Source: Malassezia japonica (Eukaryota; Basidiomycota; Malasseziomycetes; Malasseziales; Malasseziaceae). From it: DNA of 64,000 bases. The DNA is taken from NCBI RefSeq assembly GCF_029542785.1, contig NC_083370.1, positions 744,001-808,000 on the forward strand. Reading direction: 5' to 3'. The notes under the pieces were generated by a model. It was not told where the DNA came from, ran no database searches, and was given only the letters and a program-made list of their open reading frames with translations. Position 1 is the first letter of the stretch. Each line of letters begins with the position of its first letter. Below are positions 20,655 to 30,770 of the stretch, in pieces. A program made the translations under genes and the position numbers.

Positions 20655-21263
20655 TCAACGGCCCGTGTACGCCCACAGCTCAACCTCTTCACGCAGCTCG
20701 GGGGGCATGTCGGCCTTGCGCAGCTTGTTGTAGTCATACGACACTAGATCCTGCAAGCCCTCCGCAACAACGGCGCGCTGCGCGACGGAGTAGGCGACCG
20801 TCTTGATCGTGAAGCGATCACTCTTGACGATCGGCATCTGCACAGCCTGACCAACGAGAATCGTATCGGGGTACAACGCAGGGCGGCGATAGCGGCAATA
20901 ATTTGTCGCTTGGATCACACCGAGGTTGCGGCCTTGCACAACGTCGTCGTACATCTGACGGGGGAGGTTGTTTGCCATCAGCTCAAAAAAGGCAAAACGG
21001 GCATTCTCAAACCAGCGAATGTAGTGCACATTGTTCACATGGCGGAACTGATCATGATCTCCCCACGTCAGCTTCTGCCGATAAATAGCAGGCGCGGGAA
21101 AGCCGAGGTCCGCAACGGCTTGCTCCGCCTCTTGGATACGCGCTTCTTCTTCGCGCTGTTGTGCGCGAATAAAGTCCATAGAAGGGAGCTTCGCCTGGCT
21201 GTACAGGCGGACAGCACCCGGCCTAGCGAGCGAAAGAGCACGGCGCTGCGCTACAAACCACAT
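20655..21263 (-). CDS. hotdog-fold acyl-CoA thioesterase-like protein, probably mitochondrial, 202 aa
   Basis: Single exon. The motif WGDHDQFRHVNNVHYIRWFE matches the 4-hydroxybenzoyl-CoA thioesterase (4HBT) family, in which the Asp of the first segment is catalytic. The N-terminus MWFVAQRRALSLARPGAVRL reads as a mitochondrial presequence. The substrate is unknown; the nearest fungal relatives are annotated only as thioesterase-superfamily proteins. Its stop lies 29 nt from the convergent RRB1 stop. Confidence 0.75.
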   Translation of the reverse strand: MWFVAQRRALSLARPGAVRLYSQAKLPSMDFIRAQQREEEARIQEAEQAVADLGFPAPAIYRQKLTWGDHDQFRHVNNVHYIRWFENARFAFFELMANNLPRQMYDDVVQGRNLGVIQATNYCRYRRPALYPDTILVGQAVQMPIVKSDRFTIKTVAYSVAQRAVVAEGLQDLVSYDYNKLRKADMPPELREEVELWAYTGR

Positions 21264-21286
21264 GTCAAAAAAGGTTAAGATTCTAA

Positions 21287-24200
21287 TTAGGGCGCGGGGG
21301 AGTACCGCTTCGTGCGTTGACGTTCACGTGCCGATCGGCGACGTCGCGGCGCGACGTCGGCCCGTGCACGTTTCGGTTGCCGGTCCGAAAGTGCCTCGAG
21401 CTCCTCAATGGACACCTCCGCGGGGTCCGTGCGACGTTTCGGAGGCGTGTCCGGGGGAAGATAGTCGGCCGCGCCGCTGCTGGAGTCCGACTTGCGGGGA
21501 CGCCGGTGCCGGCGGCCATAGGTTTGGCGGACAATGCGGTGGGCTTCCGAGGAGGTATCAGGCTCGAGGTCCGACGAGGGAGCTTCTTGGGTAGGGCCCA
21601 GAAGCATCTGCTCGGCCTCTTTGAGGTCTTGCTCGTCCGCCTCGTCGTCGACCGTCGCAGAGGGCGCAGTTTCCGGGACCGCTTCGGCCGCGCCGTGCTG
21701 GGTCCCTTTGGTCTCGGCTTCCTGCTCATTGTCCGCTCGGTCCTCGGCTTGGTCTTCCTGCTCGTCGTCGTCGTCGCCTTTCGCTTCCTTGACCTCGTCT
21801 GCCTGTTCCTCGCCCTCTTCTTCTTCCTCGTCTTCCTCCATCCACTGTGCACCCAGAGACGATGGCATGACATATACGTCATCCAGCAGGCTCGGGCCCA
21901 CTATACGGCACAGGGCATGGTACACGGGCTCTGGCAATGCATCGGCATCGAGCGGAAGCATCTCGAGGCTCTCTGTGAATAACTCGGTGCTCTCGGCACC
22001 TTCTTCTGCCAATACTTCGGGGTTCATCGCACACGAACGCACAATAAACGTCGGTGCACCCGTCTCGTTCAGCAGCGTCAGGCGCTGAAAGGCACAGTGC
22101 GAGCGGGTAATGTGCCCAGTGTCGGCGTGGTGCGCACCGTGGTTGTTGTCCAGGGCCGCCTCAACGGCCGCCTCGTCGTCGGAAGGAACTTTACGCGTAG
22201 CGGGGGGTATATGGTCGGTATCCGTTTGTACATCTGTCTCTGCATGGTCAGAAGGCTGTGGTGCTTCTTCCACTGTATCTTGGTCCACATTCGCGTCATC
22301 GGCTTGGTCAGGATTAGGCGCATCACTCTGAGCGTCGTCTGCAGGCGCCTCGAGCTCTTGCTCGTCATGGTCGTCTTCATCGACTTCAGTGTTGGTAGCC
22401 TCGACCTCGCCAACTTTGTCAGGAGTTTGATTGTCGAGTTGTGTGCCAGAGGCATGCTCAGCTTCCTCGTCATCACGTTGCTCAACAGGCGCACGGTCCA
22501 AGACGACTTCGGTCGGCATCGGAAGCTTGTCCAACTCGTCGCCTGAAAGGGCTCCAAGCTCCTCTTGCAAGATGCTCTGCATGCTCACAGGAGGACGCTC
22601 ATCGTCGCTCAGCAGCATTGCGCTCGGTGCCGGTGCCCTTTCAATAGCGTCAAACGACGGCCAGGCATGGTCGGCAATGGCCCCCGAGGTCGACACGTCC
22701 GCACCCGATTCATGTTCCTGAACGTGCTTCGCGCCGAGACCCATCTCTGCCACAAGCTCGCGCGTGAACGTGTCCGCGTAGTCAATCGCGCTCGACACCG
22801 ACCGTGCGTGCTCGTCGAGCGGCATTTCGATCGGGATACGATCATGGTCTTCGGAACGGTCCTCCATGTGCTCCTGTACCGGATCATGCGCAGAGGCTGC
22901 CTCGGTCGAATGGGCTGCATCGTCTCCATTCGGAAGCGATGCAGCTTGGCGCGCAGAGTCGCTTTCTTCAACGACTTGGTAGTCTTCGTCGATGTATTCG
23001 TCGTCCGCTGCCTCTTCGAGAGGGTCTTCGTCGACATGCTCTTCTTCGACATGGTCGTCTTCGAGGTAGTCTTCTTCGACATGGTCTTGAATTTGAATGT
23101 CCAGGACAGGCTGGGCCGTGTCGTGCTCTTTCACGTCGCGTGTTGTAATGCTTTGTTCTGGCTCCTCGCCTTGGTCGTGCTCGTATGCGTCTTGGACTTG
23201 GCCAAGTTCATCCATTTCCGAGTGTGCTTTGGGCGCGTCTTGGACAAAGTCTTGCACGTCTTGGACCATTTCTTCGAGCTCGTCTGCAGCCCGCTCTTGA
23301 TCTTCTGCTTCTTGGAGAGTTTTAGAATCAGCTGGAGGGTACACATGATCATCATGGATGGTCTCTTTATTGTCCTCGTTGTCTGCGACGCTTTGCTCTT
23401 GGACTTGGACTTGGTCGTTAGCGCGTTCTTCTTCGAAATTGACTTGGTCTTGGCCGCTTTCAAAGTTGGCAAGTTGGACGTCTTGGACGTTGTCGTCTTT
23501 AAGCTCGACCTTTTCATCGTCGTGGCTTTTGATTTTGTCGTCATCGACTTGGTCTTTTTCGATCTCGTCCTCTTCGACCTCGTCCTCGTCAATCTCGTCT
23601 TCTTCGACCTCATTTTTTTCGACTTCGTCCTCTTCGGCTTCGTCCTCTTCGACTTTGTCCTCTTCGGCTTCGTCCTCTTCGGCTTCGTCCTCTTCGACTT
23701 CGTCCTCTTCGTCGTCGTCGCGTTGGTACTGACCATGAAAACGAAGCATGCTGGGAGGATGCGCATAATGCTCTTCGTCGCGGCCCTCTTCATCCTCTTC
23801 GTCGCCTTCTTCGTCCTCTTCTTCATCCTCTTCTTCATCGTCCTCCTCCTCATCTGGTCCATACAGGCCATGGGAACGAAGCATACTAGGACGTTGGGGC
23901 GGATGTTCGTCGTCGCTGTCAGAGAGGACCACGATAGGAGAGTCTTCTTGTCCACGAGAAGGCTGGCGAACGAGGTTATGGACGCTGGGAAGCCAGCGTG
24001 ATTGCATCGCGTTGGGGAAGGCAAGAGGTGGAAAGGAAGACGAATCCTCATCTTTCGGCTCGTCTTCCGAAGGACCCTCTTGCTCTTCGCCCTGATCCTC
24101 AAAGAGATCATCCGCGGCGTCAGGGTCATTGACACGGCGCTTGTAATCATTGTGTCCGTCTTTCTCTTCCTCGTCTTCTTCTTCCTCGTCCTCCTCTTCC

Positions 24201-24835
24201 TCTTCCTCGTCCTCCTCTTCTTCGTCCTCCTCTTCCTCTTCCTCCTCGTCGAGCTCTTCCTCGCTTTCTTCTTCCTCTCCGCTTTCTTCCTCATCCTCAT
24301 CCTCGTCCTCGTCGTCCTCCTCATCGTCCTCGTCTGGGAAAGCAGAAATATCCTCAATCAAAGGCCGCTTCTCCTTCTGCACCTGGCTGGGGCTCTCTTC
24401 TTGCTCGCCCATGCGGAACCGTAGCATGGCATCGATGTCGACGCCCTCGCCGCTACGAAACGCGGAAAAGAGCGACGAGGGCCGTGCCTCCCCCTTCGGC
24501 GGCTGATCGACGCGCCATACCTGCTCGGCAAATTTATCAATAACAACCGGCGCGTTCTTCTCCTCATCCATTACGCCTCCCAGAGCGAGCATTTCCTGCA
24601 TCGCCTCTGCAGTAAGCTGCATATGCGCCTTGGCCTTGGGATCCTGGGGAATCTCTTCGGCGTCTGTGCGAGGCTGCGGCGTCCCCATCACGCCATGTTC
24701 CTCGCGCGACACGTCGTCCCGGTGCAATAGTGCGCTTCGTAGCCGTTCGCGCACGTCTGTGATCCAGGTTCCCTCGTCAAAGCTCTCAAACGCGGACCGG
24801 CGCCGCACGCGTCGGCCGTCGCCGCGCCCCGCCAT
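21287..24835 (-). CDS. large acidic low-complexity protein with one conserved globular segment, 1182 aa
   Basis: Single exon. The N-terminus is basic (MAGRGDGRRVRRRSAFESF), then most of the protein is Glu/Asp-rich. It includes a run of almost pure E/D around residues 165-225, a repeated EEDEV/EEDEA block near 360-430, and duplicated units resembling PSMLRSHGLYG and PSMLRFHGQYQ. A globular segment near 930-1020 (SHCAFQRLTLLNETG, then LPEPVYHALCRIVGPSLLDD) looks like a real domain seen in fungal nuclear proteins, but I cannot name it. The C-terminus is strongly basic. The charge layout suggests a nuclear or chromatin scaffold; this is inference. Confidence 0.7.
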   Translation of the reverse strand: MAGRGDGRRVRRRSAFESFDEGTWITDVRERLRSALLHRDDVSREEHGVMGTPQPRTDAEEIPQDPKAKAHMQLTAEAMQEMLALGGVMDEEKNAPVVIDKFAEQVWRVDQPPKGEARPSSLFSAFRSGEGVDIDAMLRFRMGEQEESPSQVQKEKRPLIEDISAFPDEDDEEDDEDEDEDEEESGEEEESEEELDEEEEEEEDEEEEDEEEEEEDEEEEDEEEKDGHNDYKRRVNDPDAADDLFEDQGEEQEGPSEDEPKDEDSSSFPPLAFPNAMQSRWLPSVHNLVRQPSRGQEDSPIVVLSDSDDEHPPQRPSMLRSHGLYGPDEEEDDEEEDEEEDEEGDEEDEEGRDEEHYAHPPSMLRFHGQYQRDDDEEDEVEEDEAEEDEAEEDKVEEDEAEEDEVEKNEVEEDEIDEDEVEEDEIEKDQVDDDKIKSHDDEKVELKDDNVQDVQLANFESGQDQVNFEEERANDQVQVQEQSVADNEDNKETIHDDHVYPPADSKTLQEAEDQERAADELEEMVQDVQDFVQDAPKAHSEMDELGQVQDAYEHDQGEEPEQSITTRDVKEHDTAQPVLDIQIQDHVEEDYLEDDHVEEEHVDEDPLEEAADDEYIDEDYQVVEESDSARQAASLPNGDDAAHSTEAASAHDPVQEHMEDRSEDHDRIPIEMPLDEHARSVSSAIDYADTFTRELVAEMGLGAKHVQEHESGADVSTSGAIADHAWPSFDAIERAPAPSAMLLSDDERPPVSMQSILQEELGALSGDELDKLPMPTEVVLDRAPVEQRDDEEAEHASGTQLDNQTPDKVGEVEATNTEVDEDDHDEQELEAPADDAQSDAPNPDQADDANVDQDTVEEAPQPSDHAETDVQTDTDHIPPATRKVPSDDEAAVEAALDNNHGAHHADTGHITRSHCAFQRLTLLNETGAPTFIVRSCAMNPEVLAEEGAESTELFTESLEMLPLDADALPEPVYHALCRIVGPSLLDDVYVMPSSLGAQWMEEDEEEEEGEEQADEVKEAKGDDDDEQEDQAEDRADNEQEAETKGTQHGAAEAVPETAPSATVDDEADEQDLKEAEQMLLGPTQEAPSSDLEPDTSSEAHRIVRQTYGRRHRRPRKSDSSSGAADYLPPDTPPKRRTDPAEVSIEELEALSDRQPKRARADVAPRRRRSARERQRTKRYSPAP
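24161..24336 (+). repeat. polypyrimidine tract encoding the E/D run
   Basis: The + strand is almost pure C/T with scattered G from tcc/ctt/ctc/tcg triplets, and encodes the Glu/Asp run on the minus strand. It is a trinucleotide-like imperfect repeat, prone to slippage and able in principle to form a triplex. Confidence 0.7.
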
Positions 24836-24917
24836 GGTCGGTGGAGGATGGGGGCTCGGCCGAGATCGGGCAACCGTCCACGCGGCTCCGTAGCGATACC
24901 AAGCCCCTTTGAGTGCG

Positions 24918-25989
24918 ATGGTGGCCGAGCTGCAGGATGCGATTGCAGGGGCTCGGATTGAGGCGGACCTGCTAAAAGGGCGCCTACAATCTCGAAATAT
25001 GAGTTTAGCAGATACAACATGTGCGTACCGATTCTGACGCAGTACGCGATGCGTCGGCCAGTGTGCCTGCGCTGCGGGTTGTCTCGCTGAAGCGCCGCGC
25101 GGTGCTGCGGTGCCCCAATGCTAAGGTGTGTGCTGTGGACTGGGCGCCCGACAGCCGGCATGTGCTGTCTGCGTCGCAGGACGGCCACCTGATTGTGTGG
25201 AACGCCAGCACGGGCCACAAGGTCCAGGCGATCTCGCTGCGGATGTGCTGGGTCATGTCGTGTGCGTACTCGCCGTCCGGCCAGCTGATCGCCTCGGGCG
25301 GTCTCGATAATGTGTGCTCGATCTACGATTTGCGGCGGCGCGAGAGTATTGTCAAGGTCCCGGTCGCAAAAGAGCTTGTGGGCCACAGTGCCTACATTAG
25401 TGCCTGTCGCTTCCTCGACGACCGCCAGCTGGTGACCGGCTCAGGCGACATGACATGCGCGCTATGGGACGTGCCGGGTGAGCGCATGGTGCGCCAGTTC
25501 CAGGGGCATACAGGCGACGTGACCAGTGTCGCGCTTTCGCCCCAAAACCCCCACTTGTTCGTGTCGGGCTCGTGCGATGCGCGCGCGAATGTGTGGGATA
25601 CACGCACCACCACACCCGTCCAGTCGTTTGCGGACCACGCGCGCGACGTCAACTCGGTCGACTTTCACCCGGATGGCGCCGCGTTTGCGACCGGCTCAGA
25701 CGACGCGACGTGCCGCTTGTTTGACCTGCGTGCGAATAGAGAACTGGCGACCTACGCACACGGGACGATCAGCACAGGTGTCACGTCGGTCGCCTTTTCG
25801 AAATCAGGGCGTATCCTCCTGAGCGCGTACGAGGACAACCATGCACAGCTCTGGGATACGCTGCGCATCGAGCGCGTGGGCGTCATCCATGGCCACGATG
25901 CGCGGATCTCATCGGTCCGCGTGAGCCCTGCAGGAAACAGTATAGCGACCGGCGGCTGGGACGCCAAGGTCTTGGTGTGGGGTATCTAG
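24918..25989 (+). CDS. heterotrimeric G-protein beta subunit
   Basis: Two exons, 24918-25020 and 25043-25989; 22-nt intron with donor gtgcgt; 349 aa, the normal length for G beta. The N-terminal helix (LQDAIAGARIEADLLKGRL) is the coiled coil that pairs with G gamma. The first exon and the junction are needed to make it. Seven WD units follow, with typical dipeptides in VLSASQDGHLIVWN, LVTGSGDMTCALWDV, FVSGSCDARANVWDT and IATGGWDAKVLVWGI. It should act in mating or nutrient signalling. The gene is divergent from the acidic-protein gene with 82 nt between starts. Confidence 0.93.
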
Positions 25990-26005
25990 TAATGCAATGT
26001 ATCAT

Positions 26006-27469
26006 CTACGGACTGCGCCGCGGCACAGGGCTCGGAGCCGGCGTCCAGCGCTGCTGCGCGACGCGCTGCTGCCGTGCATGCTCCTCGGAGCGGCTGCCAG
26101 CACGAGGCGTCGCGGGCGTCGCAGGGCCGTACAGCGTCGAGCGCCGGTTCCCGGTGCGGTGCAGCAGCGTGCGCGCCGCAGGGCTCAGGTCGGCATGCCG
26201 CGACGTGCGCGGGAGCTTTTTCGCAGGCACCGCGGCGGGCTTGGGGGGCGCGTCGCGCACGGGCATAGGCGCGGACGGCGTTTCTGGCTCGACTTCTCGG
26301 GTGCCGAGGCGCTTGGGCGTCGCGGCGAGCGTGCCCCATGTCATGAGCTGCTGCAGCCGCCGCTCGCCGAGGTCTTCGGGGCGGGGCGACGCGACTGCGC
26401 CGACATAGTGGTAGCCACGCACGTCGGGCGACGCGGGCGTCTCGCCACGGATTGCGGCGTCGATGATGCTGCTGCTCGGCGTCGACGGCGTAGGCGGCGC
26501 GTCGGTCTCGTCGGCGAGGCGCGTATTCGCATGGCGGATACGGGGCGCGTATGGGCCGAAACATGGCACGTCGGGAACGGCGCGCGACGAGGTGCGCGAC
26601 GCGTAGGTATCGAGATCCGCGTCGGGGGGGTACATGAGTGCGTTGCGCGCACGAAACCGCCAGGTGTTTTGGGACATGGGCGGGGGCATTTTCGACGCGT
26701 CAGAGGGGACGAGTGCCTGGGATGCAGCAGGCGGCGCACTCGCCTCGGGCGCACTCGCCTCGGGCGCAGGCGCAGCAATCGCCAGCCGCTCGGGCGCGGC
26801 AAGGGCCTTTGGGGCGCTCGGGCCTTGGCCTTCCGCATCGCGGCCACACACGGCCAGCATCGTGTGCTGCGCATTCGCGCGGTCCTCGGCATCGTACGCC
26901 CATTGGTGCTTGAGCCGCCGGCGTGCGCTCGCGACCTTCATGAGCTGGGCAAACGACGCATTGTCCTCCGACGTGTACTGTGCCTGGTACTGGTCGAGCG
27001 ACATGTTGACACGCAGTGGCGCCTCGTCCTCGGCCGCCTCTGTGCGTGGCGTCATCATCCCTGCGCCCCCCTGCGGCGTGTGTCCGAGCGTCTGCCACGG
27101 CACGCGCGGCGTCGCGGTCTGTGGCGTGCCAGGCACGTCGAGCGGCGTCAGCGGCTCGCCCGCGTCGCCACGCCGTGTCGTCTCCTCGAGGATCCCGCTG
27201 CGTTCCTCCTCGTGCACGAGGCGGCGCGCCGTCGCCTGGACCGCATCCGGGTCGCCGCTCTCCAGCGCCTCGAGGTAAGCATTTTCGGCCTTGAGGCGGG
27301 GCAGGTCCGGAAAAAAGTCGCGCTGGATGATGCGCGAGAGGCCGCTCGTATACTGCTCTTCCTCGAGCACAACCTGCCGCCGCAGCGACGTCTCGCCCGG
27401 CTTCGGCGGGATAATCACGCCGCCGCGCGTCGTCGCCGCGGCTGCCGCGGCCGCCGCTCGCTCCGACAT
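26006..27469 (-). CDS. Ess2/DGCR14-family spliceosomal nuclear protein
   Basis: Single exon, 487 aa. The family core is plain: VVLEEEQYTSGLSRIIQRDF followed by FPDLPRLKAENAYLEALE, then VNMSLDQYQAQYTSEDNASF, and near the C-terminus WRFRARNALMYPP and LSPAARTLL. Ess2 (Bis1 in fission yeast) associates with the spliceosome C complex. This is of interest in a genome whose introns are close to the minimum size. The end lies 16 nt from the convergent G-beta stop, and the start is 21 nt from the stop of RSM22 on the same strand. Confidence 0.9.
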   Translation of the reverse strand: MSERAAAAAAAATTRGGVIIPPKPGETSLRRQVVLEEEQYTSGLSRIIQRDFFPDLPRLKAENAYLEALESGDPDAVQATARRLVHEEERSGILEETTRRGDAGEPLTPLDVPGTPQTATPRVPWQTLGHTPQGGAGMMTPRTEAAEDEAPLRVNMSLDQYQAQYTSEDNASFAQLMKVASARRRLKHQWAYDAEDRANAQHTMLAVCGRDAEGQGPSAPKALAAPERLAIAAPAPEASAPEASAPPAASQALVPSDASKMPPPMSQNTWRFRARNALMYPPDADLDTYASRTSSRAVPDVPCFGPYAPRIRHANTRLADETDAPPTPSTPSSSIIDAAIRGETPASPDVRGYHYVGAVASPRPEDLGERRLQQLMTWGTLAATPKRLGTREVEPETPSAPMPVRDAPPKPAAVPAKKLPRTSRHADLSPAARTLLHRTGNRRSTLYGPATPATPRAGSRSEEHARQQRVAQQRWTPAPSPVPRRSP

Positions 27470-27490
27470 GGTGGAGGCTGCTATGGGTAT

Positions 27491-29362
27491 CTACCAGTCC
27501 GCCTCGCGGAACTCGTCGTCGAGGGCGGCGCGGTCGGGCTTGCGGCTCAGGCGTCCTGCGCGGTCCGCGTCGAGGATGCGGCGCTTGGGTGCGCGCCGCG
27601 CGACGCGTTTCGGGACCTTGGGCATGCCGGCGGTCCGTGCACTGAGCTGGGCGTCGGGCCCCAGGGCCATGTACGCCTCGTGGCTTTTCGGTGCGTCGGC
27701 GTACTCGACGTCGACCGCCTCGCGCACCACCGTCGGGCGGCTGCTCTTGTCGGCGTGTGCAAAGAGCTCGCCGTCGCGCGCTTTGCGTGCGTCTTGGTAC
27801 GCCTGGCGGCCGGCTGACTTGGCGATCGTAAAGCGCTCCAGCGCCCCCGACGGACAGCACGCATCGAGCGTGACATGCCCCCCTTTTTTGAGCGGCGTGC
27901 GGATCAGGCGGGGCCACGAAAATGCGTCGAGCTGCATCACGCGCTGCGCGTCGACGCCGTGCTCACGCAGCGCAGCCGCACACGCCTCGTGCTCGTGGCC
28001 GACCTCGGCCTCTGTGCCGACCTCGACGAGCTGCCGCTTTTCGCTGCGCAGCTCGTCGAGGATGCCGCTCTTGGACTCTGCTGCGAGCGCCGCGAGCGAC
28101 GCGTCGAGCGTGGGGCGCGAAAACGGCACCGCCTCGCTCCACGCCGCCGCAGACGCCGCGAGCGACGGCCGAGGGCCGCGGCGCACGACGACATAGCAGT
28201 ACTCTTCCACGCGGTCGCTGCGCCCGTCGTGGAGCGTCGCGCGCGTTGGCGACGGCGCATGGTACATTTGCGAGTAGCTGCACACGTTTGGCACGCTGCG
28301 CGACGGCGGCAGGACGGCGTGCGCATGCAGCATAGGACACGCCCCGTCGTGCGGGCACGGCGCAACGACGTGGCTCTCTTGGCCGTCCTTGCCGAGGGCT
28401 AGCAGCTGCGCGCGTGCGGACGCGATCGCCGCAAACCCACGCGGCGTCGCCTCCTCGACCAGCACAATCGCCTCCGCGCCGCTCTTCCAGAGGCGCAGGA
28501 CTTGGCGCTCGCGTGCCGCATCGTTCGGCAGCGGCGTGAGGCCGTACGCGAGCACGCCCAGGGTCGACGTCGGCGCAACGTCGCGCGGCGCACGTCCTAC
28601 GACGCTCGGCTTGTCGCCCCGCAGGCGGAACGACGCACTGAGCGCGCCGAGGTGCGACGCAGGATCGCGCCGCAGCTCGCGCACGAGCTGCGAGGCGGTC
28701 GACAGGAGCTCGGTCGACCATGCCTCGGCACTATAGTCGCGCATCGGCGCGCCAAAGGCTGCGCGGGCAGCCCACAGCACGTCGGCCGCCTGGCAGTTGT
28801 AGTCCATGATCTTTTCGGGGATCCACACGTCGCCGCCGGCATCCGGCAGCATGCGGCGGCGCACCTCGTCGAGGACGCGCACGAGCACGGCGTAGCGCGC
28901 AGGAAACTTGGTCGCGAGGTACAGCGATGCGGCGCGCGTGCCGTGCAGCGAGTCGGCAAAATGATCACTCGCACTCGGCGCCAGGCCAAACGTGCCGGGC
29001 TGTGGCGTTTTCTTCAGGTCCAGCAGGTGGGTGGCGTCGCGACGCAGCTGCAGCTTGCTGCCACGCAGCACATGACTCTCGACCGCGTCTGCAAGCGCGT
29101 CAGGGAGGTAGACGACCGAATTGCCGTTCACCTTGCTCGTACCGAGGCGTGCAGCAGGCGAGAGTCGCTGCATCGCCGACGACTCGACCGGCTCGTCGGC
29201 GCGGCGCACCAGGCTTTCGGGCACCACGCTGTGCCCTAACGATCCACTCACTTGTGCAGCACCGTACAGGTGCGCGGCACGCGGCGCATGCCGCAGCGGC
29301 GGCACCGACGCCAGGCCCCGCACGCGCGAAGACAGCAGACGCATCGTGAGCGAAAAACGCAT
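27491..29362 (-). CDS. RSM22: mitochondrial small-ribosomal-subunit assembly methyltransferase-like Rsm22/METTL17
   Basis: Single exon, 623 aa from the ATG at 29362; the longer frame starts at GTG. The N-terminus (MRFSLTMRLLSSRVRGLASV) is a mitochondrial presequence. The protein has the Rsm22 segments YLATKFPARYAVLVRVLDE, a Rossmann-like central domain, the Cys cluster CPHDGACPMLHA (with further Cys, an Fe-S site in METTL17 relatives) and WPRLIRTPLKKGGHVTLDAC. It assists maturation of the mitoribosomal small subunit. Its start codon is 21 nt from the divergent IMA1 start, the tightest divergent pair here. Confidence 0.88.
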   Translation of the reverse strand: MRFSLTMRLLSSRVRGLASVPPLRHAPRAAHLYGAAQVSGSLGHSVVPESLVRRADEPVESSAMQRLSPAARLGTSKVNGNSVVYLPDALADAVESHVLRGSKLQLRRDATHLLDLKKTPQPGTFGLAPSASDHFADSLHGTRAASLYLATKFPARYAVLVRVLDEVRRRMLPDAGGDVWIPEKIMDYNCQAADVLWAARAAFGAPMRDYSAEAWSTELLSTASQLVRELRRDPASHLGALSASFRLRGDKPSVVGRAPRDVAPTSTLGVLAYGLTPLPNDAARERQVLRLWKSGAEAIVLVEEATPRGFAAIASARAQLLALGKDGQESHVVAPCPHDGACPMLHAHAVLPPSRSVPNVCSYSQMYHAPSPTRATLHDGRSDRVEEYCYVVVRRGPRPSLAASAAAWSEAVPFSRPTLDASLAALAAESKSGILDELRSEKRQLVEVGTEAEVGHEHEACAAALREHGVDAQRVMQLDAFSWPRLIRTPLKKGGHVTLDACCPSGALERFTIAKSAGRQAYQDARKARDGELFAHADKSSRPTVVREAVDVEYADAPKSHEAYMALGPDAQLSARTAGMPKVPKRVARRAPKRRILDADRAGRLSRKPDRAALDDEFREADW

Positions 29363-29383
29363 CGGGGGCCCGATTTCTCCACC

Positions 29384-30759
29384 ATGAAGCTCCGGCGCCT
29401 GTTCGCCAAGGCGCCGGCCGCGCACGCGTGCCACTTTTGCGGGCAGACCTCAGTGCTCGTGCCGCCGTACGGCGACGGCGACGCGCAGCTTGCGCGTGCC
29501 CAGGACCGCGCAGCGCGCGTCTCGAGCGGGACGCCTGCGCGCTGGTTCTGCTCTGCGTGCGGCAGCTGGAACCACCGCGGGGCGGACGGCGAGGTGCTCG
29601 ACGTGTGGGAGCGTGCCATGTGGGATGTAGGCGCCAACGAAAGCGCGTTTGCGACGCCGTCCAAGGTCCACGAGGAGGACCATGTGTTCTGCCGCGACTG
29701 CCTGACGAACCAGACGATCGTCACGAACCTGCTCGCCAACTACCTCTCCGGCGACGAGGCGGCAGACGAGGGGCTGCTCGCGACACTCCCAGAGTACAAG
29801 CGCTCGCTCGAGGCGCGGTACCCGATTGCATGCGAGGCGTGTGCACAAAAAGCCAACGCACGCATCGCATCCGTCGACCAGCGCGTGCAGCAGCAGCTGC
29901 TCGGGTCGTGGGTCGAGCGCCATGCGGCGCCGCGCGACGTGCACGACGAGGCTGCCGCCTTCCAGGCCGCGGTCCGGCGCTGGCATTGGCAGCAGCGGCA
30001 CTGGGCGCTCGTCCAGGCGAGCGGCCTCGGCCTCGGTCTGTACATGGCGCAGCACAGCACGCCGGACGTGGTTGTCGCTGCGCTGTGCCTCGGCGCATTG
30101 ATGCCGACAACGTACGACCCCATGTGGCGCCGCGCGGAAGCGATCCGCCGTCGCAACGCACACCCCGTCGAGCATGGCCTGGTGGTGTGGAAGGTACGTC
30201 GTTTGTCTTATGCAGCATACCCAGCAGGCGCTCTGGAACATCCGCTTCGGTCTCGTCCTCTGTGTCTTGACGCCGGTTGTTCCATGGATTTATGTAGGAA
30301 GCGTTGCTGTGCTGCTGCAGGCCATGGTACGTCGCTCCGCTCACCCAGCTCGTCCTGCATGCGCTTGCGCGCCGCCGCGTCACGTCGCCCGAGCCTGTGC
30401 GCCTCGTGTCGCGCGAGGTGACGACGCCGCGCAAAGAGGCCGTCGGCACGGACCCCCTTGCGGCCATGTCGCTCGGCGCGACGCGTGCCGCGCCGCCGCT
30501 CGATGCGCTCCTCGAGCCCGTGCCGAGCGCAGGCGAGGCCATGGACATTGAAGACGATACCCCCCCCACGCTGCGCTTCGGACCGCAGCGCTTCCCTACT
30601 GCACCGAGCGGGCTCGAGGACCTGTTTGAAGAGCGCCTTGCGCTCGAACCGCGCACCGAGCTCCGCGAGCCTGCGTGGCACTGGACGACGTCCAATCTCC
30701 CCCTGGTCGCCGTGCTGCTGCTAGGCGTGGTGCTTGGTCTCGTACTTCGTAATGACTAG
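29384..30759 (+). CDS. IMA1: Ima1/NET5-type inner nuclear membrane protein
   Basis: Three exons, 29384-30193, 30216-30326 and 30349-30759; both introns 22 nt and phase 0; 443 aa. The N-terminal Ima1 domain has paired Cys motifs (CHFCG, CSACG with WNHRG, CRDC, CEAC) that fold around zinc. Helices follow (GLGLGLYMAQHSTPDVVVAA; RFGLVLCVLTPVVPWIYVGS), and the last 25 residues hold a final helix (LPLVAVLLLGVVLGLVLRN). Ima1 links centromeric heterochromatin and microtubule attachment sites to the nuclear envelope in fission yeast. Confidence 0.85.
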
Positions 30760-30770
30760 ATACCAACTGT

